From the NCBI GenBank assembly GCA_963743875.1, contig CAVURM010000001.1:496001-560000 (forward strand): a DNA stretch of 64,000 nucleotides. Reading direction: 5' to 3'. The translations under genes and the position numbers were made by a program. Positions 14,649 through 22,806 of this stretch are shown piece after piece. Source of the stretch: RHKX01 sp963743875. GTDB lineage: Bacteria; Actinomycetota; Thermoleophilia; Solirubrobacterales; 70-9. Positions within the stretch are counted from its first letter, which is position 1. The number at the start of each line of letters is the position of its first letter. Below the pieces are notes generated by a model. That model saw only the letters and a list, made by a program, of their open reading frames with translations. It was not told the origin of the DNA and searched no databases.

Positions 14649-17203
14649 GGATCAGTGATCTCGCCGTCGACCTGTAGGAACGCGGCGATCTGGGCTCGAA
14701 CCTCAGGCGTCTGGCGAATCACGGTGTCATGCGGATCGACGCCGAAACTGTCATTGGGCGAGGTGTTGGAGAGCGGTGGCGGGTCGGTGCCGAGGATGTC
14801 GGCAGGGTCGACCGAGCCCGGGTCGTCTCGCTTCGGGCCGATGTCCCAGATGAAGAAGCCGCTGCCATCGGCCGCCGGACCCGAGAGGTCACCGAGCGTC
14901 TTTAGCCCAACGAACGGTGCGGTGTATCCGGGCTGCAGCCTGTCGGCATCGACCGCCGGGACCCGCAGGGGTGCACCGATCGTCCGCGCCTCGACCTCGG
15001 TCTGCACGTTGGCCACCTGGTGATCGCCGTACGCCATCTCGATCAGGACCTTGTGAGCCGGCGTGTTCGGCAACGGATCCGTCGTCATATGGTTGGCGTA
15101 GCCGTTCGGTTCGCCGCGATCCCACATCCCCTGGATCAGGGTGAGCAGGAGCGGGCGATCGGACTCATCCGGATAGCTCGGGTAGAGAATCTGCGAGTAG
15201 TCCTCGAAGTCGATGCTGCGAGTCAGCAACGTCGAGTAGTTCATCCCCGGCACGTAGAGGACGGACCGGGTGAAGTCGGTCGCGACCGCCGTCAGCGCAC
15301 CGCCGGCGATCCCACCCTGGCTGTTGCCGTAGTAGAAGAGCGGCTCACTTGTGTCGATGACCGGGTCGCCGTTGAACCTGAACGCGGCATCGCTCGCAAA
15401 GCCGTCCGGATGGATCATCGTCCGGCCCAGATAGAGGAAGTCGAGAAAGCCCTGCTGGAGACGGTCGGGTAGAGGCTTGAAATCCGACATGTCCAGGAGG
15501 GCCGGGAGTGCGACCGTGAGGACATCATCCTCCGACATCCCGATGAAGTCCGTGGCGCAGGTCATCACGTCATGGTCGAAGCCGAGCGTCCGTACGTCGC
15601 GCGTGTGAACCTCGGTGTAGTCGCCGAACAGGCCGTGGCCGTACATGGACGTGCGCACCGGGGCAATTACGTCTCCGGTGCCCTCGTCGACTGCCGAGCG
15701 GGGGATGTTGCAGGTGAACCGCGCGTCGTAGAACCCGTTCTGCACGGGGCTCCCGTTCGCATCCAACTTGAGCTCGGCGCCAGGGTCACATGGGTTCATC
15801 GGCCCGGCCCCGTCAGGATCGGTCATGTAGCAGGGAACCTCGACGGTGCCGGTTACCTCACGGATGTTCTGGGCCCCGCGATCGTTAGGGGTGTTGGCAT
15901 CCGGGAAGTCGACGATCCCACCGGGGTTGATGGTGAAGTTCGGCGACCCGCCCTCCACCCCACCGTCGGTCAGGTTCGTGTCGCCGAGATCGGCGAACGC
16001 CTGATCGCGCATCGAGAGCATGCGGGACGTCATGTTCTCCGTGCTAGCAACCGTGAAATCCCACGCCAGGTAGAGGCTGCGTCGTCCGACCCCAGCGTCG
16101 TCGAGTTCGCCGAAGATCTGCTCGAAATGATCCCGGCGATCCTCGATCGCGCCGATTCCCGTCGGGATGCGGTCCCGGAACAGCTGGAAGCCCGCCGGGG
16201 CCTCGATCGGCTCACCCTCGGCATCCTTCAGCTTGCGGATCGCGACCACGTAGCGATGCCCGTCTTGGAGGTTCTTGCCGAAGTGGATCAGCAGATCCGT
16301 CTCCTCGGCGGTCGAGGCGTTCGAGTCCAGCTCGGACCAGATCAACTGTCGCTGACCCGTATCAGCGTCGATGACGACGATCGGCTGCTTCGCGTTGAAC
16401 GACTCACCCATGTCGGTGATCGCCACGGGGTCGGTCTGGGCGAACGCCTCGGGCGTGTCCATCCCGGGGACCCTGAGCACGATCGGCGCGCCGGGGCTGA
16501 ACCCGTCGCTGACGTTGATCTCGCTCGGATCCACCGGAGTGCCGCCGACGTTCGTCGGCATCGACGCCGTCTTCAGGTCAAGCCGGAGTCCGGTCGGGGC
16601 CGATGGGTCGGCACGGGTGTAGAAGTCGTTCGGGTACGGGAAGAGACACTGCTCTCCCGGCGCGGAGATCGGATCGCAGCGGTCGGCGGTGTCAACCTCG
16701 ACGCCGACGGGATCGTTACCCACGCACTGCGCTGGGTCCGGCTTCATCTTCGCTTTGTCATTGATCGTGATCGACTTCGCTGAGCGCTTGGCGGAACCGC
16801 TCTTACCCTGCCTGGCCCTGTAGGTGGCGGTGACCTTCAGCGTGGTGTCCAGACAGCTGCGGAGGAGCGGTTGCCCCTTGGTGTTGACGGGGAGGCCGGC
16901 AACGCCCTTCCTTCCCTTGCCGGCCTTGACCTTCGTGGTGTCGGCAGCCTTGACCACCTCGCCACCCTGCTTGACGGCGAGATCGACCTTCACCTTCAGC
17001 GCCTTCCTGGACTTCGACTTGACGCTCACCTGGGCCCTGCCCGCCTCGGTCAGCTCCGACTGCTCGGTGGTGCGCAGCGAGACCTTCGCCTTTCCGGTCT
17101 TCCCGGCCTTGCCGGCCGACGCCGGGCCGGCGGCCGCCAGCATCAGCACGACGGCAGCTGCACAGCATCCAATTACGCGAAAGCTCGAGGCGGTGTCGGT
17201 CAA
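14597..17203 (-). CDS. Large secreted alpha/beta-hydrolase-like protein (bacterial lipase N-terminal type)
   Basis: 868 aa. Signal peptide at 1-30 ending PASAG, then a Lys/Ser-rich domain (about 31-150) with beta-sandwich-like repeats, then a lipase-type region. The nucleophile elbow is G-N-S628-Q-G-G in FYYGNSQGGIAGG; MYGHGLFGDY resembles the oxyanion segment, and a late PHDTVIR supplies a candidate His. Resembles secreted proteins with a virulence-factor lipase N-terminal domain, but substrate is unknown. TTG start at 17203 with GGAGGAGA binding site. Its end overlaps the sulfatase at 14648, so the two are one operon, perhaps for an exported sulfated or esterified polymer. Confidence 0.78.
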   Translation of the reverse strand: MTDTASSFRVIGCCAAAVVLMLAAAGPASAGKAGKTGKAKVSLRTTEQSELTEAGRAQVSVKSKSRKALKVKVDLAVKQGGEVVKAADTTKVKAGKGRKGVAGLPVNTKGQPLLRSCLDTTLKVTATYRARQGKSGSAKRSAKSITINDKAKMKPDPAQCVGNDPVGVEVDTADRCDPISAPGEQCLFPYPNDFYTRADPSAPTGLRLDLKTASMPTNVGGTPVDPSEINVSDGFSPGAPIVLRVPGMDTPEAFAQTDPVAITDMGESFNAKQPIVVIDADTGQRQLIWSELDSNASTAEETDLLIHFGKNLQDGHRYVVAIRKLKDAEGEPIEAPAGFQLFRDRIPTGIGAIEDRRDHFEQIFGELDDAGVGRRSLYLAWDFTVASTENMTSRMLSMRDQAFADLGDTNLTDGGVEGGSPNFTINPGGIVDFPDANTPNDRGAQNIREVTGTVEVPCYMTDPDGAGPMNPCDPGAELKLDANGSPVQNGFYDARFTCNIPRSAVDEGTGDVIAPVRTSMYGHGLFGDYTEVHTRDVRTLGFDHDVMTCATDFIGMSEDDVLTVALPALLDMSDFKPLPDRLQQGFLDFLYLGRTMIHPDGFASDAAFRFNGDPVIDTSEPLFYYGNSQGGIAGGALTAVATDFTRSVLYVPGMNYSTLLTRSIDFEDYSQILYPSYPDESDRPLLLTLIQGMWDRGEPNGYANHMTTDPLPNTPAHKVLIEMAYGDHQVANVQTEVEARTIGAPLRVPAVDADRLQPGYTAPFVGLKTLGDLSGPAADGSGFFIWDIGPKRDDPGSVDPADILGTDPPPLSNTSPNDSFGVDPHDTVIRQTPEVRAQIAAFLQVDGEITDPCLATPCYAAGWDGVLP

Positions 17204-17254
17204 GGTCTCTCCTCCGTGGTCATGTACCTCTCCTCCCCTGGAGAGTGGAAGGCG

Positions 17255-17284
17255 ATCCTATTGACCTCCCTGACGGTGCGTCAA
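17255..17284 (-). promoter_or_regulatory. Promoter for the hydrolase-sulfatase operon
   Basis: Minus strand TTGACG (17284-17279), 18-base spacer, TAGGAT (17260-17255). Near-consensus housekeeping sigma promoter, about 50 bases before the TTG start at 17203. Confidence 0.6.
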
Positions 17285-17340
17285 TGTGGAACGGAGACCG
17301 GTCCGCGACGACGCCATCGAGCCTGCGAAGCTCCGTGGCG

Positions 17341-17874
17341 ATGCGCTTTCGAACCGTGGCGGTGACCTGGGTCGTCGCCTGCACCTCCATGCTCGCCGCC
17401 TGCGGTGTCGGCGACGACCTCGCCCAGCCACCGGGCGATTTCGCAATCACGGTGGAGTTTGCGGACGGATCGGTTCCGCCACCCGACCATGTCCAATGGA
17501 CGCTGACGGTGGACGACGACGGCCAGGGAACGCTCGCCTACAGCCCCGACTACCCGGGGGCGGACGTGCCGACGTTCAGGGCCCAGTTCGACGTCGAAAG
17601 CGCCGCCATGACCGGGCTCTACGAGGGGCTCGCAGACAACGACCTGCTCGGTGACCAGGACCAGGCCGACGACGCACCGATCGGGGGGCCGTCCGAGTCG
17701 GCGACGGTTACCGCCGACGGGGATGCGTTCGCAATCCCCGCCTACGCCGACGGCGGGGTTCCGCTGCAGCCGGTTGAGCGGCAGATCCACCAGCTCGTTC
17801 CGAGGCAGGTCTGGAACGATTTCGAGAAGCGGCGAGAGGCCTATGCGGATCGGCGCTACGGATCGCAGCCGTGA
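17341..17874 (+). CDS. Putative lipoprotein
   Basis: 177 aa. Short charged N-terminus, hydrophobic stretch and lipobox SMLAAC with the acylated Cys at residue 20, so it should be processed by the LspA of this window. The mature part is Asp-rich with FAITVEFADGS and VQWTLTVDDDGQGTLAYSPD, probably beta-structured; no family recognised. ATG at 17341 chosen because it gives a proper signal peptide; GTG 17335 is two codons upstream. Divergent from the secreted hydrolase and directly abutting the convergent TMEM175-like gene. Confidence 0.75.
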   Translation: MRFRTVAVTWVVACTSMLAACGVGDDLAQPPGDFAITVEFADGSVPPPDHVQWTLTVDDDGQGTLAYSPDYPGADVPTFRAQFDVESAAMTGLYEGLADNDLLGDQDQADDAPIGGPSESATVTADGDAFAIPAYADGGVPLQPVERQIHQLVPRQVWNDFEKRREAYADRRYGSQP

Positions 17875-18489
17875 CTACCTGATCCACCTGCGAACCAGCC
17901 GCGGCATGACGAGCAGCATCAGCCAGAACAGCTGTGCGGCCAGCAGCGAGATCCATGCCAACGGAATCGAGACGAAGAAGACGGCCGAACGCAGCCAGCC
18001 CATCGCTAGCAGCTGACGCTGCTGGAGGGGGTCGCGCGGGCCAGTCAGCCGCCCGGAGATCGCCACGCGGTCGAGCAACGAGTCGGCGACCGACGCAAGC
18101 CCGACGTTCAGCGAGTAGACCGCGACCGCAAGCGGTTCGTCAAATCTGCCGAGCAGCGCGGTCGTGAAGGGCATCAGCCCGATCAGCGACAGCAGCAGAA
18201 GATTGGTCGAGACCAGGCGCCCGCTGGACCGCTCGAGCTGCGACCAGGCCTTGTGGTGGCCGTACCAGAAGAGCCCGATCACAGCGAAGGCGATGAAGTA
18301 AGCCTGGATCGACGGCAGGAGATCCCGGAGCGCCTGCCCGAGATCGCCGCCATCCACGTCCGGAACCTCGATGTTCAGAACCAGAAGCGTGATCGCGACG
18401 GCGAAGACGCCGTCGCTGAACGCGCCCACGCGATCGAGCTCTCGCCGTTCCGATTCAGGTGTCCGTGCGGACCCGCCGGAGTCCCTCAT
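17875..18489 (-). CDS. TMEM175/DUF1211-family potassium channel-like protein
   Basis: 204 aa with about five to six membrane helices. The family signature FSDG is in RVGAFSDGVFAVAITLLVL (about residues 20-38), where the Phe-Ser-Asp forms the gate and filter region in bacterial TMEM175 channels that conduct K+ leakily. Later helices contain WYGHHKAWSQL and LLLLSLIGLMPFTTALLG, which fit the family. ATG at 18489; a CAAGCT box sits 7 bases upstream. Its end meets the stop of the convergent lipoprotein gene with no gap. Confidence 0.82.
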   Translation of the reverse strand: MRDSGGSARTPESERRELDRVGAFSDGVFAVAITLLVLNIEVPDVDGGDLGQALRDLLPSIQAYFIAFAVIGLFWYGHHKAWSQLERSSGRLVSTNLLLLSLIGLMPFTTALLGRFDEPLAVAVYSLNVGLASVADSLLDRVAISGRLTGPRDPLQQRQLLAMGWLRSAVFFVSIPLAWISLLAAQLFWLMLLVMPRLVRRWIR

Positions 18490-18534
18490 CGGCGAGAGCT
18501 TGCCACGACCTTCCCGGGGACGCAGCTCGCGGGG

Positions 18535-18969
18535 TCAGCGCCGGGCGAAAGCGATCTCCTCGGCCTGGATCTGAAGCTGGCCGAACGAGCCCTCGTAGAC
18601 GGGACCCGAGGCCGCCAGCTTGTCGCCCGGCCGCGGCAGGGGATCGGGACGCAGATCCGCCCTGACGTCGATCACCGATATCCCGGGCTCGGTGACGCCC
18701 TCGTCGCTGATCAGCACGAAATGGGCGTCGCCGTCGCCGTCGGAATCGACTCGCTCAACGTAAAGGATCTGTCCCGAGGCGCGCTCGCAGTTCGCGGCCT
18801 CGGCTGGGCACGGGGGTGCATCGAGCGCGGGCGGAGCCCCGGCATGGGTCGGCTTGGCACCGGACCGCAGGGGACTGGTGGGCGGCCCGTCCGCGTTGCC
18901 GCAGCCGGCGAGAAGCGCGAGCAGGACGAGACTTACGGCTGACTTCGAATACGGGATGTCTAGACTCAA
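18535..18969 (-). CDS. Small putative lipoprotein
   Basis: 144 aa. Signal sequence with lipobox LLAGC (Cys at residue 23) followed by GNADGPPTSP and a Pro/Ala linker; the mature domain contains CPAEAANCER (possible disulfide), VDSDGDGDAHFVLIS (acidic loop that could bind calcium) and KLAASGPVYEG, an OB-fold-like pattern. No named family. The TTG start at 18969 has no clear binding site, so start is uncertain. Same strand as the TMEM175-like gene, 45 bases upstream of it. Confidence 0.65.
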   Translation of the reverse strand: MSLDIPYSKSAVSLVLLALLAGCGNADGPPTSPLRSGAKPTHAGAPPALDAPPCPAEAANCERASGQILYVERVDSDGDGDAHFVLISDEGVTEPGISVIDVRADLRPDPLPRPGDKLAASGPVYEGSFGQLQIQAEEIAFARR

Positions 18970-19030
18970 TCATGCGTCCCCGCCCGCGCCACGAAGTAAA
19001 GCAAGATCAAGCCTTCAGGAAGAGGTCCAG

Positions 19031-19138
19031 GTGTCCGACCAAAGCGAGCGCCGTACCGATCACGCCAGCCATGAGCTCTCCGATCGCGTCGCCGCCGCGA
19101 TGGGCGCCCCGCGCTTGGTGGGTTCGCCGACCCCATAG
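19031..19138 (+). CDS. Possible 35-aa peptide upstream of the GroES-like gene
   Basis: GTG at 19031 is preceded by AGGAAGAGGTCCAG, a good binding site. The peptide VSDQSERRTDHASHELSDRV continues to a TAG at 19136, two bases before the ATG of the next gene. Its residue mix is protein-like, and the tight spacing suggests coupling, but there is no homology evidence. Confidence 0.35.
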   Translation: MSDQSERRTDHASHELSDRVAAAMGAPRLVGSPTP

Positions 19139-19140
19139 TC

Positions 19141-19533
19141 ATGCGGCACCTACTTCGTCCCCTCTTCGACCAGGTTGTGATCAAGGAGCTCGAGCCCGAT
19201 CGCGTCCGACAATCCGGCCTGGTGGTTCCTCCGGGGACCCGTGAGGCCCCGCCCCAGCACGGGATCGTGGTGGCGATCGGCCCCGGACTCGATTGGTGGG
19301 AGACGGCAGGAGTGAAGATGCCGGTCTCGGTCGGCGATCACGTCGTCTTCCCGGCCAGCGCGGGAGTCTGGGTCGAGGTCGAGGAGGAGCGCCTGCTCGT
19401 CTGCGGCGTCAACGAGTTGCTCGGGGTGCTCGAGGAGATCGGAGCCTGCCCCTATTGCGAGGGCAAGGGGCTGCCGGACGGCGACGCGTGCCCCGTCTGC
19501 GGCAGGACCGCCGAGGCCAGCCGTCCTGACTGA
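19141..19533 (+). CDS. GroES-like co-chaperonin domain with C-terminal zinc ribbon
   Basis: 130 aa. Residues 1-95 match the GroES fold: RPLFDQVVIKELEPDRVRQS, GLVVPPGTREAPPQHGIVVA, VGDHVVFPASAG and VNELLGVLEE. A normal GroES ends near residue 97; here a four-Cys ribbon follows, CPYC at about 104-107 and CPVC at about 118-121. The mobile-loop region differs from true GroES and no groEL is adjacent, so it may not be the GroEL partner. The ATG follows the upstream small frame by two bases and the glycosyltransferase starts seven bases after its stop. Confidence 0.8.
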   Translation: MRHLLRPLFDQVVIKELEPDRVRQSGLVVPPGTREAPPQHGIVVAIGPGLDWWETAGVKMPVSVGDHVVFPASAGVWVEVEEERLLVCGVNELLGVLEEIGACPYCEGKGLPDGDACPVCGRTAEASRPD

Positions 19534-19539
19534 GGAGCG

Positions 19540-20721
19540 GTGAAGCGCAGGATCAAGTTGCGGAGCCCGACTCCGCCGCGGGCGCTGATGAAGCGCCTGC
19601 TCACCGTCGGGCCCGTGCCTCCCGAGTGGGGCGGGAAGCTGCGAGGCGGCGTCACCCGATTCAACGTCACCCTGCTTGACGAGCTTCGGACCCACCCATG
19701 GCGGCACCGGATCGATCCCGTGGGCGTGTTGATCCCACCCCCTCAGCGGATCCATCGGCTGCTGGCGGAGAAGCGGGCGCCGCTACCGATCTTCATGCAA
19801 CCCGAGGGGGGCCGGCCACGGCGATTCACGCGCCTGCTGCTCGACGAGCAGCGCCCCGACGTTGTCCTGATCAACAACATCGCCGCCTTCAACGGCGCCC
19901 GCTACGCCCGAGTCCAGGCACAGGTGGCGCCGGAGCTGGCGACGGTGGCGGTGGTGCACGAGTGGCGCGCTATCTGGGCCAAGGACGAGGAGGTGCAGGC
20001 CGAGAAGTACAGGGTCGCCGCCCAGGAGGCGCTCGACGGCGTCGACGCCGTCGTCTTCCCCTCCGAACACACCAGGACCGTGGGCGCCGAACAACTCGGA
20101 CTCCGATATCCGGGGCGGGCGACGGTGATCGGGAACCCGCTCCAGCCGGCATTCGCCGACCCCGGCCTGCGCGTCGACGGTGAGCGCGAGGGGATCGCGT
20201 TCGTCGGCTCCTTCAACGACCGCAAGAACCCTCAGGCGCTGCTGCGGGCCGTTGCCTCTCTGCCCGGGACAACGCTGACCATGCAGGGGCGGGGTCCACT
20301 GGAGGACGACCTCAAGGCGTTGAGCTCCGAACTCGGAATCGGCGATCGCGTCGAGTTCGCCCCCTATCTCAAGCAGAGCGAACATCTCGACGCGGTGATC
20401 GGAGTGATGCGGTCGGCGGAGCTCCTCTGCCTACCTTCGCGAAGTGAGTCGTTCGCCCTGGTGATCGTCGAGGCACTGGCCGCCGGCACGCCGGTCGCCG
20501 GTTACGGGCCGACCCTGACCGAGATCCGCGATCGGCTCGGGATCGACATCGGCGAGCCAATCTTCGACCCCACCCCCGAGAATGTGGCCGCGGCGATCGA
20601 GTCGGTGCGCGGTCGCGTCTGGGACCGGGAGGCGCTCCGCCGCGCCGTCCTCGGCAAGTTCTCGGCGCCCGTGGTCGCCGGCAGCTACGCCGAGCTGCTG
20701 CGCGAAGTCTCCGCCGGCTAG
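19540..20721 (+). CDS. GT4-family glycosyltransferase
   Basis: 393 aa, GT-B fold retaining glycosyltransferase (nucleotide sugar to acceptor). N-terminal half has GPVPPEWGGKLRGGVTRFN; the C-terminal donor domain shows GIAFVGSFNDRKNPQALLRA, RVEFAPYLKQSE, and the catalytic E-x7-E segment SRSESFALVIVEALAAGTPV. No membrane helix. GTG at 19540 follows AGGAG closely; ATG at 19588 is an alternative. Lies near sugar-nucleotide genes on the opposite strand, so a surface-glycan role is likely but unproven. Confidence 0.88.
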   Translation: MKRRIKLRSPTPPRALMKRLLTVGPVPPEWGGKLRGGVTRFNVTLLDELRTHPWRHRIDPVGVLIPPPQRIHRLLAEKRAPLPIFMQPEGGRPRRFTRLLLDEQRPDVVLINNIAAFNGARYARVQAQVAPELATVAVVHEWRAIWAKDEEVQAEKYRVAAQEALDGVDAVVFPSEHTRTVGAEQLGLRYPGRATVIGNPLQPAFADPGLRVDGEREGIAFVGSFNDRKNPQALLRAVASLPGTTLTMQGRGPLEDDLKALSSELGIGDRVEFAPYLKQSEHLDAVIGVMRSAELLCLPSRSESFALVIVEALAAGTPVAGYGPTLTEIRDRLGIDIGEPIFDPTPENVAAAIESVRGRVWDREALRRAVLGKFSAPVVAGSYAELLREVSAG

Positions 20722-20759
20722 TCCGGTTCTCCGTGAGATGTCGTGGCGAGATCGCTGAA

Positions 20760-21740
20760 TCAGACGCTGATGGTCGGACGTATCCCGGGGTGGGCTTCGT
20801 ACCAGGCCAGGGTTCGCGTGAGTCCCTCCTCGAGCGTCACCTCGGGCTCCCAGCCACACCGGTCCCGCAGCCTGCTCGCGTCGACGAACTGCCGGTCGAT
20901 CTCGCCGTCGGGGTTCCCGCTGCCGAGGATCACCGGCTCCAGGCCCGTTCCGGCCAGACGCGTGATCGCCTCGACGATCTCGAGCACGGTGTAGGGGCGC
21001 CCGCCGCCGGCGTTGAAGGCCTGGCCCCGGACCTCGTCGCGGTCGAGCCGGTCGGCGATTGCAAGGTAGGCGGAGGCGGCATCCTCGACGTAGAGGAGAT
21101 CGCGGATGGGCGAGCCGTCGGAGCGGAGGACCGGCGCGCGCCCATCGAGAACTGCGCTGACCGTCTCCGGGACGAGCCGGGAGAAGTTGAAGTCGCCGCC
21201 ACCGTAGATGTTGGCGAAGCGAGTGACCGCGACCGGTAGCCCGTAGCTGGGCCAGTAGGAGCGGGCGATCAGGTCGGCGGCAGCCTTCGAGGTCTCGTAC
21301 GGCGCGGTCGGCTGGAGCGCGAACGCCTCCCGGTACGGCAGCTCGTCGTGGGCGCCATAGGCCTTGTCGGAGGAGGCGAAGACGAATCGCTCAACCCCGT
21401 GCTCGCGGCAGGCCTCGAGCAACGTCCACGTCCCGCGCACGTTCGTGTCGAAGGCCGCCGCCGGATCGTCCCGGACCGTGCCGACGATCGTCTCGGCGGC
21501 AAGATGGAAGACGGCATCGACGTCGTGCTCGGCGAGGATCCCGTCGAGCAGCTCGCGATCGACGAGGGATCCGTGCTCCTCGATCACGTCGCCGTCGATT
21601 CCGAGCAGGGCGAGCGTCGACGGCCGCTCCCGGGGCGTTCGCCGATCGAGGGAGACGACCCCGACGCCCCGTTCGAGGAGCGCCCTGCAGAGCCAGGCGC
21701 CGACGAAGCCGCGCCCACCGGTGACGAGTGCGGTCCTCAC
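20760..21740 (-). CDS. NAD-dependent sugar-nucleotide epimerase/dehydratase
   Basis: 326 aa extended SDR. TGGRGFVG near residues 7-14 binds NAD; catalytic Ser near 123-124 in FASSDKAYG; Y148-x3-K152 in YETSK. FNFSRLVPETVSAVL and NAGGGRPYTVLEIVEAI support CDP-glucose 4,6-dehydratase or a closely related sugar-nucleotide enzyme. GTG at 21740 overlaps the cytidylyltransferase stop (GTGA). With that neighbour, CDP-glucose 4,6-dehydratase is the most likely role, but GDP or UDP substrates are not excluded. Confidence 0.85.
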   Translation of the reverse strand: MRTALVTGGRGFVGAWLCRALLERGVGVVSLDRRTPRERPSTLALLGIDGDVIEEHGSLVDRELLDGILAEHDVDAVFHLAAETIVGTVRDDPAAAFDTNVRGTWTLLEACREHGVERFVFASSDKAYGAHDELPYREAFALQPTAPYETSKAAADLIARSYWPSYGLPVAVTRFANIYGGGDFNFSRLVPETVSAVLDGRAPVLRSDGSPIRDLLYVEDAASAYLAIADRLDRDEVRGQAFNAGGGRPYTVLEIVEAITRLAGTGLEPVILGSGNPDGEIDRQFVDASRLRDRCGWEPEVTLEEGLTRTLAWYEAHPGIRPTISV

Positions 21741-22474
21741 CGGACGATGGCGGGCTCCCAGATCCGCCACGGCGGCGAGCCCGAGGCCCAGAGGTCGTTG
21801 AGCAGCACCGCGTCCTTGTAGGTGTCCATGCAGTCCCAGAATCCGTCGTGACGCCAGCCGTGCAGCTGCCGATCCGCGGCGAGCCCCTGCAACGGCTCCC
21901 GCTCGAGGACCGAGTCGTCTTCGAGGTACCGGTAGGCCGAGGGCTCGAAGAAGAAGAAGCCGGCGTTGACCCAGTCGTCCATCCTCGGCTTCTCGACGAA
22001 ACCGCTGATCAGATCGTCGTCGCTCAGCATTGCGACGCCCCACTGTGAATGCGGGCGGACGAGCGTGGCGGTCGCCGCCCCGCCATGCCGGCGGTGGAAC
22101 TCGAGCGCCGCCCCAAGGTCGACGTCAGCCACGCCGTCTGCGTACGTGAGGGCGAATGTCCCCTCCCCCAGCCGCTCGGCGACGCGGGCGATCCGGCCGC
22201 CCGTCGGCGTCTCCTCGCCGGTGGGGACGCATTCGACATCGACTCCGGGCGGCCAGTCCTCGGCCGCGGCGAAGTCCGCGATCATCTCGCCCCGATACCC
22301 CGTCAGCAATAGGAAGCGCCGGAAGCCGTGGGCGGCATAGATGCGGATGACGTGCCAGACGATCGGATAGCCGCCGATCTCGACCAGCGCCTTCGGAATC
22401 GTGTGGGTCCGCTCCTGCAGGCGGGTGCCGCGACCTCCGCAGAGGATCGCGACGGTCTCGGCGCGCTCCGGCAC
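21737..22474 (-). CDS. Glucose-1-phosphate cytidylyltransferase-like nucleotidyltransferase
   Basis: 245 aa. The signature GGRGTRL (13-19), PKALVEIGGYPIVWHVIRIY, TYADGVADVDLGAAL and a FWDCMDTYKD near the C-terminus match RfbF-type enzymes that make CDP-glucose from glucose-1-phosphate and CTP. GTG start at 22474, 14 bases after the sulfur-carrier stop, so it probably rides on the same transcript and falls under the SAM riboswitch. Overlaps the dehydratase downstream. Confidence 0.87.
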   Translation of the reverse strand: MPERAETVAILCGGRGTRLQERTHTIPKALVEIGGYPIVWHVIRIYAAHGFRRFLLLTGYRGEMIADFAAAEDWPPGVDVECVPTGEETPTGGRIARVAERLGEGTFALTYADGVADVDLGAALEFHRRHGGAATATLVRPHSQWGVAMLSDDDLISGFVEKPRMDDWVNAGFFFFEPSAYRYLEDDSVLEREPLQGLAADRQLHGWRHDGFWDCMDTYKDAVLLNDLWASGSPPWRIWEPAIVR

Positions 22475-22488
22475 GCCCCGGTCCGAGC

Positions 22489-22761
22489 TCAGCCGCCGGC
22501 GACAGCGGGCAGGATCGTGACCTCGGCGCCGTCGTCGATGGAGGTCTCGAGCCCGTCCTGGAAGCGGATGTCCTCCCCCGACACGTAGACGTTCACGAAC
22601 CGGCGCAGGTCGCCGTCCTCGGTGATCCGCTCACGCAGACCATCGTGCTTGTCGAAAACCGCGTCGAGAGCATCGCCGACGGTTCCCGCCTCGACTTCGA
22701 CCTCGCCCTCACCACCGGTTGCCGGACGCAACTGGGCGGGAATCTTGACCTTTACTGGCAT
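22489..22761 (-). CDS. MoaD/ThiS-family ubiquitin-like sulfur carrier
   Basis: 90-aa beta-grasp protein: VKVKIPAQLRPATGG, GTVGDALDAVFDKH, FVNVYVSGEDIRF and the C-terminal VTILPAVAGG. The terminal Gly-Gly is what an E1-like enzyme would adenylate and convert to a thiocarboxylate. It lies 45 bases after the threonine-synthase-like gene and shares its SAM-riboswitch transcript, rather than sitting with moa or thi genes. CysO of mycobacteria has the same build, but cysM and the Mec peptidase are not here. Likely a sulfur donor to the PLP enzyme next door. Confidence 0.88.
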   Translation of the reverse strand: MPVKVKIPAQLRPATGGEGEVEVEAGTVGDALDAVFDKHDGLRERITEDGDLRRFVNVYVSGEDIRFQDGLETSIDDGAEVTILPAVAGG

Positions 22762-22806
22762 CTATCCACTGCTCCGTTCAGAGTTTCGTGCAAGTTATCT
22801 GAGTGC

